A stretch of DNA of 64,000 nt from an uncultured Candidatus Melainabacteria bacterium (lineage in GTDB: Bacteria > Cyanobacteriota > Vampirovibrionia > Gastranaerophilales > Gastranaerophilaceae), in assembly GCA_934718085.1 (NCBI GenBank), contig CAKUZL010000001.1, positions 1 to 64,000 of the forward strand. The letters are read 5' to 3'. How positions within the stretch are numbered: the first letter of the stretch is position 1; each line of letters begins with the position of its first letter. The notes beneath the pieces are model-generated. The model had not been told where the DNA came from. It made no database searches and worked only from the letters and a program-made list of their open reading frames with translations. Both the position numbers and the translations under genes were made by a program. Below, in pieces: positions 1 to 9,073 of the stretch.

Positions 1-86
1 CCCCGGTATTTCCCCACTCATTTACAAAAGAATTCATCAGAATTCAAAAGAAAATTGCACGGAAATGACAAATAAATAATCAAAAT

Positions 87-232
87 CGGGAAGTAGCGCA
101 CAAGGTGAGCGAGAGCGAACCGTTGTAAATTAAAACAAGCCGAAAAAAAGAGCGAAAAGACAGGATTTTGAGCTTTGTAGCGCACCGTGTTCGGGTCGTG
201 GGGGTCGCAGGTTCAAAGTCCCGGCATCCCGA
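87..232 (+). pseudogene. Disrupted tRNA-Pro(CGG) with about 69 extra bases in the D-loop
   Basis: Read as a tRNA, 87-93 (CGGGAAG) pairs with 225-231 (CATCCCG) with one A-A mismatch. The D-stem GCGC at 96-99 pairs with GCGC at 180-183. The anticodon stem CCGTG/CGTGG encloses the loop TTCGGGT at 190-196 (anticodon CGG at 192-194), and the discriminator is A232. The D-loop holds 80 bases where about 11 are normal. The T-arm is damaged: stem halves GCAGG and CCCGG do not pair fully and the loop has 8 bases. No CCA is encoded. The decayed T-arm favours a pseudogene; a processed insertion is less likely. Loss would be tolerable if a tRNA-Pro(UGG) exists elsewhere. Confidence 0.5.
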
Positions 233-531
233 TTTTTTAATGCGGCGTGAAGCTTTGTTTTTATTGATTATGCGGGTGACGGTATTTTTCTGATTTTGAC
301 GTGTTTTTTGCTTGATTACAAAACTTTCCCGGTATTTACCTGCTCGTTTTGGTTTCCGATGAGGTGTTTTGTTCTTTTCGGCAGGTTTTGAGTAGTCTTC
401 CTTGTTTTTTATGTTGCTTCAAAACAGGGGTTGAAGCCGTATGATTTTGTAAAAATTTGAAATTATCGCCGGTCGGGGTTTTTGAAGGTTTGCATTCTTG
501 CGTTTTCACGGGAGACGGCGGCAAAAAGATG
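233..531. other. Gene-free spacer between the two tRNA loci
   Basis: No credible coding frame is seen. A T-run follows the tRNA-Pro remnant. The phrase CCCGGTATTT followed by an imperfect match occurs at the very start of the window and again near 327, so the two places may share an old duplication. Confidence 0.4.
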
Positions 532-560
532 TTGACAATTCGGTTTTTTGCCGGTATATT
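532..560 (+). promoter_or_regulatory. Sigma-70 promoter of tRNA-Leu
   Basis: TTGACA (532-537), 17 bases, TATATT (555-560). The mature tRNA begins at 570, so transcription should start at or just before its first base. This is the closest match to the housekeeping consensus in the window. Confidence 0.85.
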
Positions 561-569
561 CGGGCGAGC

Positions 570-649
570 GGACGAGTGGCGGAACGGTAGACGCACCGGT
601 CTTAGGAACCGGCGCCCAGTGCGTGAGAGTTCGAGTCTCTCCTCGTCCA
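570..649 (+). tRNA. tRNA-Leu(UAG)
   Basis: A complete cloverleaf is visible. Acceptor GGACGAG (570-576) pairs perfectly with CTCGTCC (642-648) and the discriminator is A649. Anticodon stem CCGGT/ACCGG encloses loop CTTAGGA with anticodon TAG at 603-605. The long variable arm is typical of class II tRNA-Leu and the T-loop reads TTCGAGT. CCA is not encoded. Confidence 0.95.
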
Positions 650-917
650 AATTTCGACGGTTTTGGCTGCGAATTGTTACAATTTTTTACAAACTTTTAA
701 AAAATCGGTATCGGGAAATTTGTTTGTTGTACAATTTTTTTGAAGAAATCTCGATGGCATGGGTATGAATTGAAGTCGAAACGAAATGTTTTTGAGTCGC
801 GGGCGGTGTTTTTGCTCGTAGCGGGTGCCCGAAAGTCGGCATTTTTCGGTAACTTTCGGCAATCGGTTCGACGACCGAATTTTTAACCCCGGATATGTGA
901 ACAAGAAAAGGAGCGAT

Positions 918-2216
918 ATGAATATATTTTTTGGAAGCGGTATCTCGATAAACCGCAATTTCGGATCTCAAAGCAAGGCGGCGGTTGCGACAAACCCGAT
1001 AAACAGGAAACAATTGCCCTCAAAGACAATCGATTTGAATAAAATGCCGAATTATCGGTATCAACTTTCGTTTGGTGCGACGAATATTGAAACTTTCGCA
1101 AAAATGCGAGCTTTGACCAATCAAAAAAATTACAAATTTCAAGATTTGTTGAAGTTGTTTAAAGAACTTTCGTTGACGGCGCAAAAAAATGTGAAAGGTG
1201 TGGTCGAAAGGCTTAAAAAAGACGGAGTAACTCTTGAAAAATACCTGCCGGCATGTGCCGAACAAGAAAAATTATTTTATCAAAAGCCTGAAACTGTCGA
1301 AGAGAGGGTAAACGGTTTCGTTGAAAAGTTTGCGACAGGAGATGTAAAGCGAAAAAATATAGTGGGAGCATGTCTTAGTGCACCTTCGTTGCTCACTTGC
1401 GATCCCGAAACAGTCGAGGTGAATGTAAACGGATTGGTAGAAAAGTTTGCGACAGGAGATGTAAAGCGAAAAGATATTGTGGCTGCATGTCTTAATTCAC
1501 CTTCGTTATTCTATCAAAATCCTGAAACTGTTGATGCGAGGGTGAACAGTTTTGTTGAAAGGTTTGCAGGAGACGGAGTAACCCGTGAAGCGATGGTGAA
1601 AGCATGCTTTAAGGCACCCGTGTTATTTTGTCGAGATCCGGAATCAATTGAATCTAACATAAACGGGCTTGTTAAGCGGTTTGAAGAAGACGGGGTAACT
1701 CGTGAATCTGTGATGAAAGCATGTTTTAAAACACCTGCGTTATTCTGTCGAGATCCCGAAACAGTTGAAAATAACGTAAACGGGTTGGTTGAAGAATTTG
1801 CCGGTATGGGATTAACCCGAGGAAAAACGTTGGAAACTTATTTAAAAATGCCTGCGTTATTGGGTTTAAGCCCTGCTACCGCTACGGAACATATAAAAGT
1901 ATATATGTATGCAGATAACAATTTGACGTTGGAAGGGGCTTTGAAAAAAAACTTTACCTATTCAACTTCTTTAATATATTTAAAACAAATAATTTTGCCG
2001 AAACTAAGAATTCAGTGTCCTGAGGTTAAATGGAAACAAGACGGGCTTAAAGGTCAAATCAAAAAGTATTTTAAAGCTCATCCCGACAAGCAGGTTGTCG
2101 TGACCGCAAAAGAGGGCGAGATGAAAGAGAATTTCATCAAAACGATTCGCGAATATTGCAAAAAAGATATCGGACGCGAAGACGCAATCTTAATTATCGA
2201 CAAATCCGCAAAATAA
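918..2216 (+). CDS. Protein of tandem 39-residue mTERF-like helical repeats
   Basis: 432 residues of unassigned function. Residues about 85-320 form six to seven repeats with an exact 39-residue period. The motif PET(V/I) recurs at 124, 163, 202, 241 and 280, with a degenerate copy at 319. A typical unit reads PETVxxxVNGLVExFAxDGVTRExxVxACxxxPxLF. The alternation of P-x-L-(L/F) with a predicted helix pair resembles mTERF repeats of organellar nucleic-acid-binding proteins, whose units are somewhat shorter. The start at 918 follows AGGAG with good spacing; a longer frame from 825 lacks a ribosome site. No signal peptide is seen. The N-terminal part contains SFG near residue 51, a motif shared with other lineage-specific proteins here. 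RNA or DNA binding is inference. Confidence 0.75.
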   Translation: MNIFFGSGISINRNFGSQSKAAVATNPINRKQLPSKTIDLNKMPNYRYQLSFGATNIETFAKMRALTNQKNYKFQDLLKLFKELSLTAQKNVKGVVERLKKDGVTLEKYLPACAEQEKLFYQKPETVEERVNGFVEKFATGDVKRKNIVGACLSAPSLLTCDPETVEVNVNGLVEKFATGDVKRKDIVAACLNSPSLFYQNPETVDARVNSFVERFAGDGVTREAMVKACFKAPVLFCRDPESIESNINGLVKRFEEDGVTRESVMKACFKTPALFCRDPETVENNVNGLVEEFAGMGLTRGKTLETYLKMPALLGLSPATATEHIKVYMYADNNLTLEGALKKNFTYSTSLIYLKQIILPKLRIQCPEVKWKQDGLKGQIKKYFKAHPDKQVVVTAKEGEMKENFIKTIREYCKKDIGREDAILIIDKSAK

Positions 2217-2236
2217 AAGGTATTATTATTATCAAT

Positions 2237-2262
2237 CCGAAGAGCCCTCTCCGGCTCTTCGG
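2237..2262 (+). terminator. Strong hairpin after the repeat-protein gene
   Basis: CCGAAGAGCC (2237-2246) and GGCTCTTCGG (2253-2262) form a perfect 10-bp stem with a 6-base loop. No U-run follows directly, so it may be a Rho-type boundary or an RNA stabiliser instead of a classical terminator. Confidence 0.5.
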
Positions 2263-2383
2263 CGTACCCCCTTTGAGGAGTTTTGTCAACAAAAGTTTAC
2301 ATCTTTCGGCAAAAATCGAAAAAATTTTGTGTTTGCGGTATAATTTTCGGGTAAAAAATTTTTTTAAATAAAGGCGGAAAATA

Positions 2384-5002
2384 ATGGAAGTATTGACAGG
2401 AAATCAAATAAGACAGGCGTTTTTGGACTTTTTTAAAGATAAACACAACCATACGGTGGTAAAAAGTTCGTCGTTGATTCCCGACAATCCGACCGTGTTG
2501 CTCACCACGGCGGGCATGCTTCAATTTATTCCGTACTATTTGGGGCTGGAAAAACCTCCGTTTGAGCCCGCAAGAGCCACGAGTTGCCAAAAATGCGCGC
2601 GTGCGGGCGGAAAGGACTCCGATATCGAAAATGTCGGAAGAACTCCCCGCCACCATACGTTTTTCGAAATGCTCGGTAATTTTGCGTTCGGCGATTATTA
2701 CAAAAAAGAAGTTATTCCCTGGAGTTGGGATTTTGTAACAAATTATTTACATTTAGACCCCGAAAGACTCTGGATTACCATTTACGAAACCGACGAAGAA
2801 GCTTTTAAAATCTGGACTGAAGACGTCGGAATTCCGCCCGAAAGAGTTATCAGAAAAGGGAAAAAAGACAATTTCTGGGGACCTCCGGGAGCGACCGGTT
2901 CGTGCGGACCTTGCACCGAAATTCACTATGACTTGGGCGAAGACCTTAAATGCTCCGACGATTGCGGAATTGCAACCTGTGAATGCGACAGATGGGTCGA
3001 AATTTGGAACCTCGTGTTTACCGAGCTTTTTCAGGACGAAGAAGGCAATCGCTCGCCGCTCGACAAGAAAAACGTCGATACCGGAATGGGGCTCGAAAGA
3101 ATCGCAATGGTCGTTCAAGGCAAGCGGTCGACGTTCGATACCGATCTGCTGCAACCGATTGTTAAGAAAGTTTGCGAAATTACCGGCGCGGAATACAATA
3201 AAAACGAAAAAACGGATATTTCCATCAGAATTATTACCGACCACGCGCGTTGCGTAACGTTTATGATAAGCGACGGCGTCGTTCCAGGCAACGAAGGCAG
3301 AAATTACGTTCTCAGAATGATTTTGAGAAGAGCTTTGCGTCACGGGAAAATTCTCGGCACGGATTTACCGTTCCTTTACAAAATCGTCGATACCGTTATT
3401 GAAAATTACAAGGGCGCGTATCCCGAATTGGCGGAAAATGCCGAAAAAATCAAGTCTGTTGTCAAAAAAGAGGAAGAACGCTTTAAGTTGACTCTGGACA
3501 GAGGATACAAGCTGCTTGAAGATTTGACCGCAAAAGGAGATATTTCGGGCGATGACGCGTTTAAACTTTACGATACTTTCGGGTTCCCGCTCGAACTGAC
3601 GGTCGAAATTGCGGGCGAAAAAGGCTTGAAGGTTGATACGGAAGGTTTTGCTCGTGCGATGAAAGAGCAAAAAGAACGTGCGAAAGCGGCAACGCAAAAA
3701 ATCAGTCTGACCGACGATCTTGTGTACGTAAATATCGAAAACGAAAAGGGAAGCACCGTTTTCACGGGTTACGACGAGTATAAAACCGATGCGAAAATCG
3801 TTGCAACCGTCGATGCCGGCGAATTTGTCGACGTAATTCTCGATAAAACGCCTTTTTACGCGGAATGCGGCGGTCAGGTCGGCGATACCGGCGTTATCGA
3901 AAACGATACGTTAAAACTTGAAGTTTTGAATACTTTCAAAGTCAATAAATTGTACGTTCACAGATGTAATTTGGTGAACGGCGAAATCGCCGTCGGGGCG
4001 GATGTTCGCGCCGAAATTGACGAAAAACGACGCAAAAATATCGCAATTCACCACTCGAACGCTCACCTTTTGCAGGCTGCGTTGGTCGAGGTTTTGGGCG
4101 ACGAAGTCAAACAAGCCGGGTCTTGGGTTGACGAAAACGGCACGAGATTTGACTTTTCGTTCTCTCGCGCTTTGACGAAAGACGAAATCAAAAAAGTTCA
4201 AAAAATAATGAACGAAAAAATTGCCGAAGATTTGAAGCAATCAACTTTGGTTACTGATGTCGAAACCGCTGTAAAATCGGGTGCGACGGCGCTGTTCGGC
4301 GAAAAATACGAAGACGAAGTCAGAATGGTTTGTCTGGGCGATTTTTCGAAAGAGCTTTGCGGCGGAACGCACGTGAAATCGACGGGAGAAATCAGACTTT
4401 CCGTTATAGTTTCGGAAAGCGCGATTTCGGCGGGAACCCGCAGAATATTTGCGGTTTGTGCCGATTCGGCGATTAATTTGTTGACCGAAAAATCGGATGC
4501 GCTCGATGCATTGGCTCACAAATTTAAGGTTCCCGTCAACCAAATCGACGAAAAAATCGAAAAGTTGACCGAAGACAACAAAGTTTTGAATGCCGAGCTC
4601 AAAAAATTGAAGGAAGAAAGCGTCAAACAAAAAATTCTTTCGAATTTGTCCGCGGCAAAAGCCGTAAATGACGGTAAAATCTTGGTTTGCAAGGTCGACG
4701 GTGTCGGCGCGGATATGATAAAAACCGCGGTCGAAACTTTGGCGGACAAACTCGGAAAGTCCGCGGTTGTCGTTATTTCGACAATCAGTCCCGAAAAATC
4801 CGCAATATGCGTTCGCGTTGACGACGTGTTCGTCAAAAAAGGCGTGAATGCGGGAAAAATCGTTTCCGAAGCGGCGAAAGCTCTCGGCGGAAAAGGCGGC
4901 GGAAGACCCGATTTCGCTCAGGGTGCGGGCAAAACTTCCGAAAACGTCGACGAAGTTTTGTCAAAAATCGAAAAAGATTTAATCGAAACGGCGGAGAAGT
5001 AG
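2384..5002 (+). CDS. alaS: Alanine--tRNA ligase
   Basis: Full-length AlaRS, 872 residues. It charges tRNA-Ala in the cytoplasm and clears mischarged Ser- and Gly-tRNA. The class II catalytic core occupies the first half. The editing domain shows the zinc-site histidines in HHSNAH and the later CGGTH motif. The C-Ala domain ends with the characteristic GGGRPDFAQGAG. The start follows AAGGCGG at ideal spacing. A -10-like TATAAT lies at 2339-2344 without a clear -35. It is followed after one base by aroF, so the two are probably cotranscribed. Confidence 0.98.
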   Translation: MEVLTGNQIRQAFLDFFKDKHNHTVVKSSSLIPDNPTVLLTTAGMLQFIPYYLGLEKPPFEPARATSCQKCARAGGKDSDIENVGRTPRHHTFFEMLGNFAFGDYYKKEVIPWSWDFVTNYLHLDPERLWITIYETDEEAFKIWTEDVGIPPERVIRKGKKDNFWGPPGATGSCGPCTEIHYDLGEDLKCSDDCGIATCECDRWVEIWNLVFTELFQDEEGNRSPLDKKNVDTGMGLERIAMVVQGKRSTFDTDLLQPIVKKVCEITGAEYNKNEKTDISIRIITDHARCVTFMISDGVVPGNEGRNYVLRMILRRALRHGKILGTDLPFLYKIVDTVIENYKGAYPELAENAEKIKSVVKKEEERFKLTLDRGYKLLEDLTAKGDISGDDAFKLYDTFGFPLELTVEIAGEKGLKVDTEGFARAMKEQKERAKAATQKISLTDDLVYVNIENEKGSTVFTGYDEYKTDAKIVATVDAGEFVDVILDKTPFYAECGGQVGDTGVIENDTLKLEVLNTFKVNKLYVHRCNLVNGEIAVGADVRAEIDEKRRKNIAIHHSNAHLLQAALVEVLGDEVKQAGSWVDENGTRFDFSFSRALTKDEIKKVQKIMNEKIAEDLKQSTLVTDVETAVKSGATALFGEKYEDEVRMVCLGDFSKELCGGTHVKSTGEIRLSVIVSESAISAGTRRIFAVCADSAINLLTEKSDALDALAHKFKVPVNQIDEKIEKLTEDNKVLNAELKKLKEESVKQKILSNLSAAKAVNDGKILVCKVDGVGADMIKTAVETLADKLGKSAVVVISTISPEKSAICVRVDDVFVKKGVNAGKIVSEAAKALGGKGGGRPDFAQGAGKTSENVDEVLSKIEKDLIETAEK

Positions 5003-5003
5003 C

Positions 5004-6017
5004 ATGCTTATTGTAATGGAGCCTTCCGCAACCGAGGAAAACCTTGCTCGGGTTGTCGAATTTATCGAAAGCAAAGGATTTAAGGCGCATGTTTCGCGGG
5101 GCGAAATACAAACCGTAATCGGTGCGGTCGGAGGAAACGTAATCGACAGGCGCGATATCGAGCTTTTGCCCGGTGTTCGCGAAGTCATTAAAATTACATC
5201 CGGGTATAAGCTTGCGAGCAGGACGTTCAAGCCCGAGGACACAGTGATTGAGGTCAAAGGGTGTCGGTTCGGCGGAAAATATACCGGAATAATCGCGGGA
5301 CCTTGCGCGATAGAAACCGAAGAACAGGTCGAAAAAACCGCGGAAAGACTTGCCGAAGCAGGTGTGAAAGTCTTGCGCGGAGGGGCGTTTAAGCCTCGAA
5401 CTTCACCGTATTCGTTCAGCGGACTCGGCGAAAACGGGCTTAAAATAATTCGAAAAGTTGCAGATAAGTACGAAATGGCGGTGGCTTCGGAGGTTACGGA
5501 AATTTCGCAAATTCCGATGATGTGCGAATATGTCGATATTTTGCAGGTCGGTGCGCGAAATATGCAAAATTTCAACCTTTTGAGGGCTCTCGGAAAAGTC
5601 GACAAACCGGTTTTGATAAAACGCGGAATGTCAGCGACCATCGAAGAATGGCTTATGGCGGGCGAATACGTGCTTTCGGGCGGAAACAGACAGGTCATGC
5701 TTTGCGAGCGCGGGATAAGGACATTCGAAACGATAACGCGGAACACGCTTGATATTTGCGCAATTCCCGTGGTTAAAAAATTGTCGCATTTGCCGGTGTT
5801 GATTGATCCTTCGCACGGAACGGGACTTCGGGACAAGGTCGCTCCGATGTCGAAAGCCGCTGTTGCCGCAGGTTGCGACGGATTGATAACCGAGGTTCAT
5901 TGCAATCCCGAGAAGGCTTTGTGTGACGGCGCTCAGTCGTTGTACCCGGACGAGTTCGTCAAACTGCTCGGCGAGGTTCGAAAAATTGCGGACGTGGTCG
6001 GAAAAATCGTTTGTTGA
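5004..6017 (+). CDS. aroF: 3-deoxy-7-phosphoheptulonate synthase (DAHP synthase, type I-beta)
   Basis: 337 residues, first enzyme of the shikimate pathway, joining phosphoenolpyruvate and erythrose-4-phosphate. Residues 1 to about 70 form the ferredoxin-like (ACT-like) regulatory domain of the Thermotoga/Bacillus I-beta type. The barrel carries the metal ligands: Cys in GPCAIE, His in DPSHGTG, Glu in EVHCNPEKA and Asp in CDGAQ. Substrate motifs RGGAFKPRTSP and KRGM are intact. It begins one base after the alaS stop with GGAGAAG as ribosome site, so it looks translationally linked to alaS. Feedback control through the N-terminal domain is expected from the family, not shown here. Confidence 0.95.
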   Translation: MLIVMEPSATEENLARVVEFIESKGFKAHVSRGEIQTVIGAVGGNVIDRRDIELLPGVREVIKITSGYKLASRTFKPEDTVIEVKGCRFGGKYTGIIAGPCAIETEEQVEKTAERLAEAGVKVLRGGAFKPRTSPYSFSGLGENGLKIIRKVADKYEMAVASEVTEISQIPMMCEYVDILQVGARNMQNFNLLRALGKVDKPVLIKRGMSATIEEWLMAGEYVLSGGNRQVMLCERGIRTFETITRNTLDICAIPVVKKLSHLPVLIDPSHGTGLRDKVAPMSKAAVAAGCDGLITEVHCNPEKALCDGAQSLYPDEFVKLLGEVRKIADVVGKIVC

Positions 6018-6091
6018 ACTTTTTGTAACAAACGGGATTTTGAAAAGTTTTTCGTGTAAAATATAAGAAAAAGGTGTATAAAGGGATAGAT

Positions 6092-7153
6092 ATGACAGCA
6101 ACGGAAGAAAAAAAAGAGTCATCAAAAAAAGCTTCGGCGAAAACTCTCGTGAAGCCCGAAAATTCGGAGCAAAAAGAGAAGGCGCTTAAGCTTGCGATAG
6201 AAAAAATCGAGAAAGATTTCGGAAAGGGTTCGATAATGAAGCTCGGCGACAGACCCGCCGTTGCGACGGAATCCATTCCCACCGGCGCACTTTCTCTTGA
6301 TATTGCGCTCGGAATAGGCGGTGTTCCTCGCGGAAGAATTATCGAAATTTACGGCCCCGAAAGTTCCGGGAAAACGACGTTGGCTCAGCACATTGTTGCG
6401 GAATGCCAGAAAAAAGGCGGGATTGCGGCGTTCGTGGATGCCGAACACGCTCTTGACCCCGAGTACGCGCGCAATTTGGGCGTAAACATTGACGAGTTGC
6501 TGATTTCTCAACCCGACACCGGTGAGCAGGCGCTTGAAATTACCGAGGAATTGGTTCGTTCGTCCGCGGTTGACGTGATAATCGTCGACTCCGTCGCGGC
6601 GTTGGTTCCGAAAGACGAAATCGAAGGTGCGATGGAAGACAAACAAATGGGGCTTCAGGCTCGTTTGATGTCGAAGGCTTTGCGTAAATTGACGGGGATT
6701 GTCGGAAAAACAAATACGACGGTAATTTTCATCAATCAGTTGCGTCAAAAAATCGGCGTGATGTACGGAAGCCCCGAGACCACGACGGGCGGAAATGCTT
6801 TGAAATACTACTCAAGCGTTCGTTTGGATATCAGAAGAATCGAAACTTTGAAAAAAGACGACAAGGAAATCGGAAACAGAGTTAAAGTCAAAGTCGTCAA
6901 AAATAAGGTTGCTCCGCCGTTCAGAATTGCCGAATTCGATATAATTTTCGGAAAAGGGATTTCGAAAACCGGCTGTATTCTTGATATGGCGGTCAATTTC
7001 GACATTATCAAAAAAGCGGGTTCGTGGTTCAGCTACGGCGAAGACAAAATCGGACAGGGTCGCGATAAGGCGAAGGATTACCTCGAAGCTCATCCCGAAG
7101 TTCTTGCGGAAGTCGAAGAAAAGGTCAGAGCGGCTTTAGCCGAAAAGGACTAA
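6092..7153 (+). CDS. recA: Recombinase RecA
   Basis: 353 residues. DNA-dependent ATPase for strand exchange and SOS co-protease activity. Walker A GPESSGKTT, Walker B VIIVDSVAAL and the MYGSPETTTGGNALKYYSS stretch covering loop L2 are all intact, and length is normal. A short lysine-rich N-terminal tail precedes the core. ATG at 6092 has AAGGG six bases upstream; a GTG at 6074 in the same frame lacks one. No LexA-type operator could be recognised upstream. It is followed after 7 bases by the transporter gene. Confidence 0.98.
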   Translation: MTATEEKKESSKKASAKTLVKPENSEQKEKALKLAIEKIEKDFGKGSIMKLGDRPAVATESIPTGALSLDIALGIGGVPRGRIIEIYGPESSGKTTLAQHIVAECQKKGGIAAFVDAEHALDPEYARNLGVNIDELLISQPDTGEQALEITEELVRSSAVDVIIVDSVAALVPKDEIEGAMEDKQMGLQARLMSKALRKLTGIVGKTNTTVIFINQLRQKIGVMYGSPETTTGGNALKYYSSVRLDIRRIETLKKDDKEIGNRVKVKVVKNKVAPPFRIAEFDIIFGKGISKTGCILDMAVNFDIIKKAGSWFSYGEDKIGQGRDKAKDYLEAHPEVLAEVEEKVRAALAEKD

Positions 7154-7160
7154 TTTCCCG

Positions 7161-7835
7161 ATGAACGAAGTGCTTTTTTTCGTAACACTTTTGACAAATT
7201 TTGTTACGGTTGTTGCGGCGTACAAATTTTTCGGAAAGTACGGCGTGTACGCGTGGATTGCGATAGCAACCGTAATCGCGAATATCGAGGTTTTGAAGTG
7301 CGTCGATATATTTTCGATGCCTCAAACTCTCGGGAACGTGACGTACGGGACGATTTTTCTGGCGACGGACATTTTGAGCGAGAAGTACGGGGCAAAATCC
7401 GCGCAAAAAGGCGTTTTTATCGGGTTTTTCGCGTTGTTGGTTTTCACGGTAATGACTCAAATCGATTTGTTGTATGTGCCCAATTCATCGGATTTTGCGG
7501 GTAAATCGATGAAAGTTTTGTTCACGATAACTCCTCGAATATGTTTTGCGAGCATGTTTGCGTATTTTGTGTCGAACACCGTTGATATCAAGCTTTTTGA
7601 GCTGATAAAACAAAAGTTGCCGAGCGACAAATTTTTGTGGCTCCGAAATAACGGCGCAACGATGACCGCTCAGACCATCGATACTTTTTTGTTTACTTAT
7701 ATCGGTTTTTCGGGCGTTTTCGGGGCGGAAACGTTGTTTAAGCTTTTTATTTCGACGTATTTGCTGAAATTTGTGATTGCGATTTTCGATACTCCGTTTT
7801 TGTATGCCGCAAAAAAAATAAAACCGGGGCTTTAG
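7161..7835 (+). CDS. yhhQ: Queuosine precursor transporter, YhhQ/VUT family
   Basis: 224 residues with about six hydrophobic segments, so an inner-membrane protein. The family signatures ATDILSEKYG near residue 70 and MTAQTIDTF near residue 175 are clear. Family members import the queuosine precursors preQ0 or preQ1 for tRNA modification. It lies 7 bases after recA and may share its transcript. Its last 4 bases overlap the end of recF on the other strand. Substrate choice cannot be read from sequence. Confidence 0.88.
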   Translation: MNEVLFFVTLLTNFVTVVAAYKFFGKYGVYAWIAIATVIANIEVLKCVDIFSMPQTLGNVTYGTIFLATDILSEKYGAKSAQKGVFIGFFALLVFTVMTQIDLLYVPNSSDFAGKSMKVLFTITPRICFASMFAYFVSNTVDIKLFELIKQKLPSDKFLWLRNNGATMTAQTIDTFLFTYIGFSGVFGAETLFKLFISTYLLKFVIAIFDTPFLYAAKKIKPGL

Positions 7836-8932
7836 CCTAAAAGCTCGGGAAGGTTGTAAATCTTGACGTTGTCGAGGTATCGCTTGTCGAAATGCAGCGT
7901 GTCGACCGACGTAATTATCGTCTGGTGCTTTTCTTCTATGCAGTTGAGCAAAAAAGTTTGTCGAACGTTGTCGAGTTCGGCGAGAACGTCGTCGAGCAAA
8001 ATAATCGCGTTATACCCCGATTTTGCCGAAATAATTTCGGTTTCGGCAAGTTTGAGTGCCAAAACGACAGTTCTTTGCTGCCCCTGAGACGCAAATTTTT
8101 TTGCGTCGCTTCCGTTGACGAAAAAAGAAATATCGTCGGTGTGAGGTCCTACAATGCAACGACCGCGGGCGATTTCCTCTTCTTTGTGTTTGTGCAGGGT
8201 TTCGCGGAAATTTTTTAAAATTGTCTCGGGCGAAATGTCGTCCGAGGTCAAAATTCCGGGGGTGGTTTCGTATTTAAGAGTGAGCTTTTCCGAAGGAGAA
8301 ATTTTCGAGTGCATAAGCGCCGAAAATTTCTCCGCCTCTTTCAGGTACAACAATCTGAGGCGGATGACGTTTGTTCCGCACACGGCGAGTTGTTCGTTCC
8401 AAACGTCGAGCATTTGTCTGTTCGGCGGAAACTCTTTCAGGCAATTGTTTTTTTGGAGCCTGACCCGATTGTATTTTGCGAGTCGGTCGCGATACGCCGG
8501 GTAAATTCCTCCGATAGCCGAATTTAGCCAATTTCTGCGGTCCTCGGGCGAACCCCTGAGCAAAAGGAGGTCGGGCGTCGTGAAACTTACCGAATACATC
8601 CCGGTCAGGTAATCTGCGGTTTTTGCCTGTTTTACTTCGTTGATTTTTAAAATCTTTCGCTTCGGCGGGTTTATCACGACCTCCGCCGAAAAATTTCCGC
8701 CGTCGCGCGAAAATTCACCTTTTATTCTCGCAAAATCGCAGCCCTGTTTTATCATTTCGCAATCCTGCTTCGCTTTTACCGATGTCAAATCCGTCAAATA
8801 TTTGACCGATTCGAGCAAATTCGTTTTGCCGCAGGCGTTTTTGCCGACAATCAGCGACTTGTCGCAGTCGAAATTTATGCCGAATTTTTCGTAGTTCCTG
8901 AAATTATAAAGCTCGAGTTTCGAAATAAACAT
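7832..8932 (-). CDS. recF: DNA replication and repair protein RecF
   Basis: 366 residues, SMC-like ATPase that loads RecA at gaps with RecO and RecR. Walker A is VGKNACGKTNLLES near residue 30. The signature LLLRGSPEDRRNWLN and the Walker B LLDDVLAELD are present. The chosen ATG at 8932 gives MFISKLELYNFRNY, the normal family N-terminus, and follows GAAGGG. It stands alone here, away from dnaA and dnaN, the usual neighbours. It is convergent with the transporter gene, overlapping by 4 bases. Confidence 0.95.
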   Translation of the reverse strand: MFISKLELYNFRNYEKFGINFDCDKSLIVGKNACGKTNLLESVKYLTDLTSVKAKQDCEMIKQGCDFARIKGEFSRDGGNFSAEVVINPPKRKILKINEVKQAKTADYLTGMYSVSFTTPDLLLLRGSPEDRRNWLNSAIGGIYPAYRDRLAKYNRVRLQKNNCLKEFPPNRQMLDVWNEQLAVCGTNVIRLRLLYLKEAEKFSALMHSKISPSEKLTLKYETTPGILTSDDISPETILKNFRETLHKHKEEEIARGRCIVGPHTDDISFFVNGSDAKKFASQGQQRTVVLALKLAETEIISAKSGYNAIILLDDVLAELDNVRQTFLLNCIEEKHQTIITSVDTLHFDKRYLDNVKIYNLPELLG

Positions 8933-8951
8933 AAGTGCCCTTCGCCTTCTT

Positions 8952-8981
8952 ATTATATCGTAAAAACCTTCGCGCGGGCAA
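8952..8981 (-). promoter_or_regulatory. Probable promoter of recF
   Basis: On the minus strand TTGCCC (8981-8976), 18 bases, TATAAT (8957-8952). This lies about 20 bases before the recF start. Confidence 0.6.
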
Positions 8982-8989
8982 TTTTGCAA

Positions 8990-9013
8990 AATAAAAAACC
9001 GGCGGTGCCGGTT
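8990..9013 (-). terminator. Intrinsic terminator of the 9074-11946 cluster
   Basis: On the minus strand AACCGGC, a 3-base loop and GCCGGTT are followed directly by a T-run. It sits 60 bases after the stop of the last gene of the cluster. Confidence 0.8.
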
Positions 9014-9073
9014 CGGTAAGATTTACGATATGTGCTATCGTAGGGATATGTAAGGAATTAATGGAGTTCTTTT

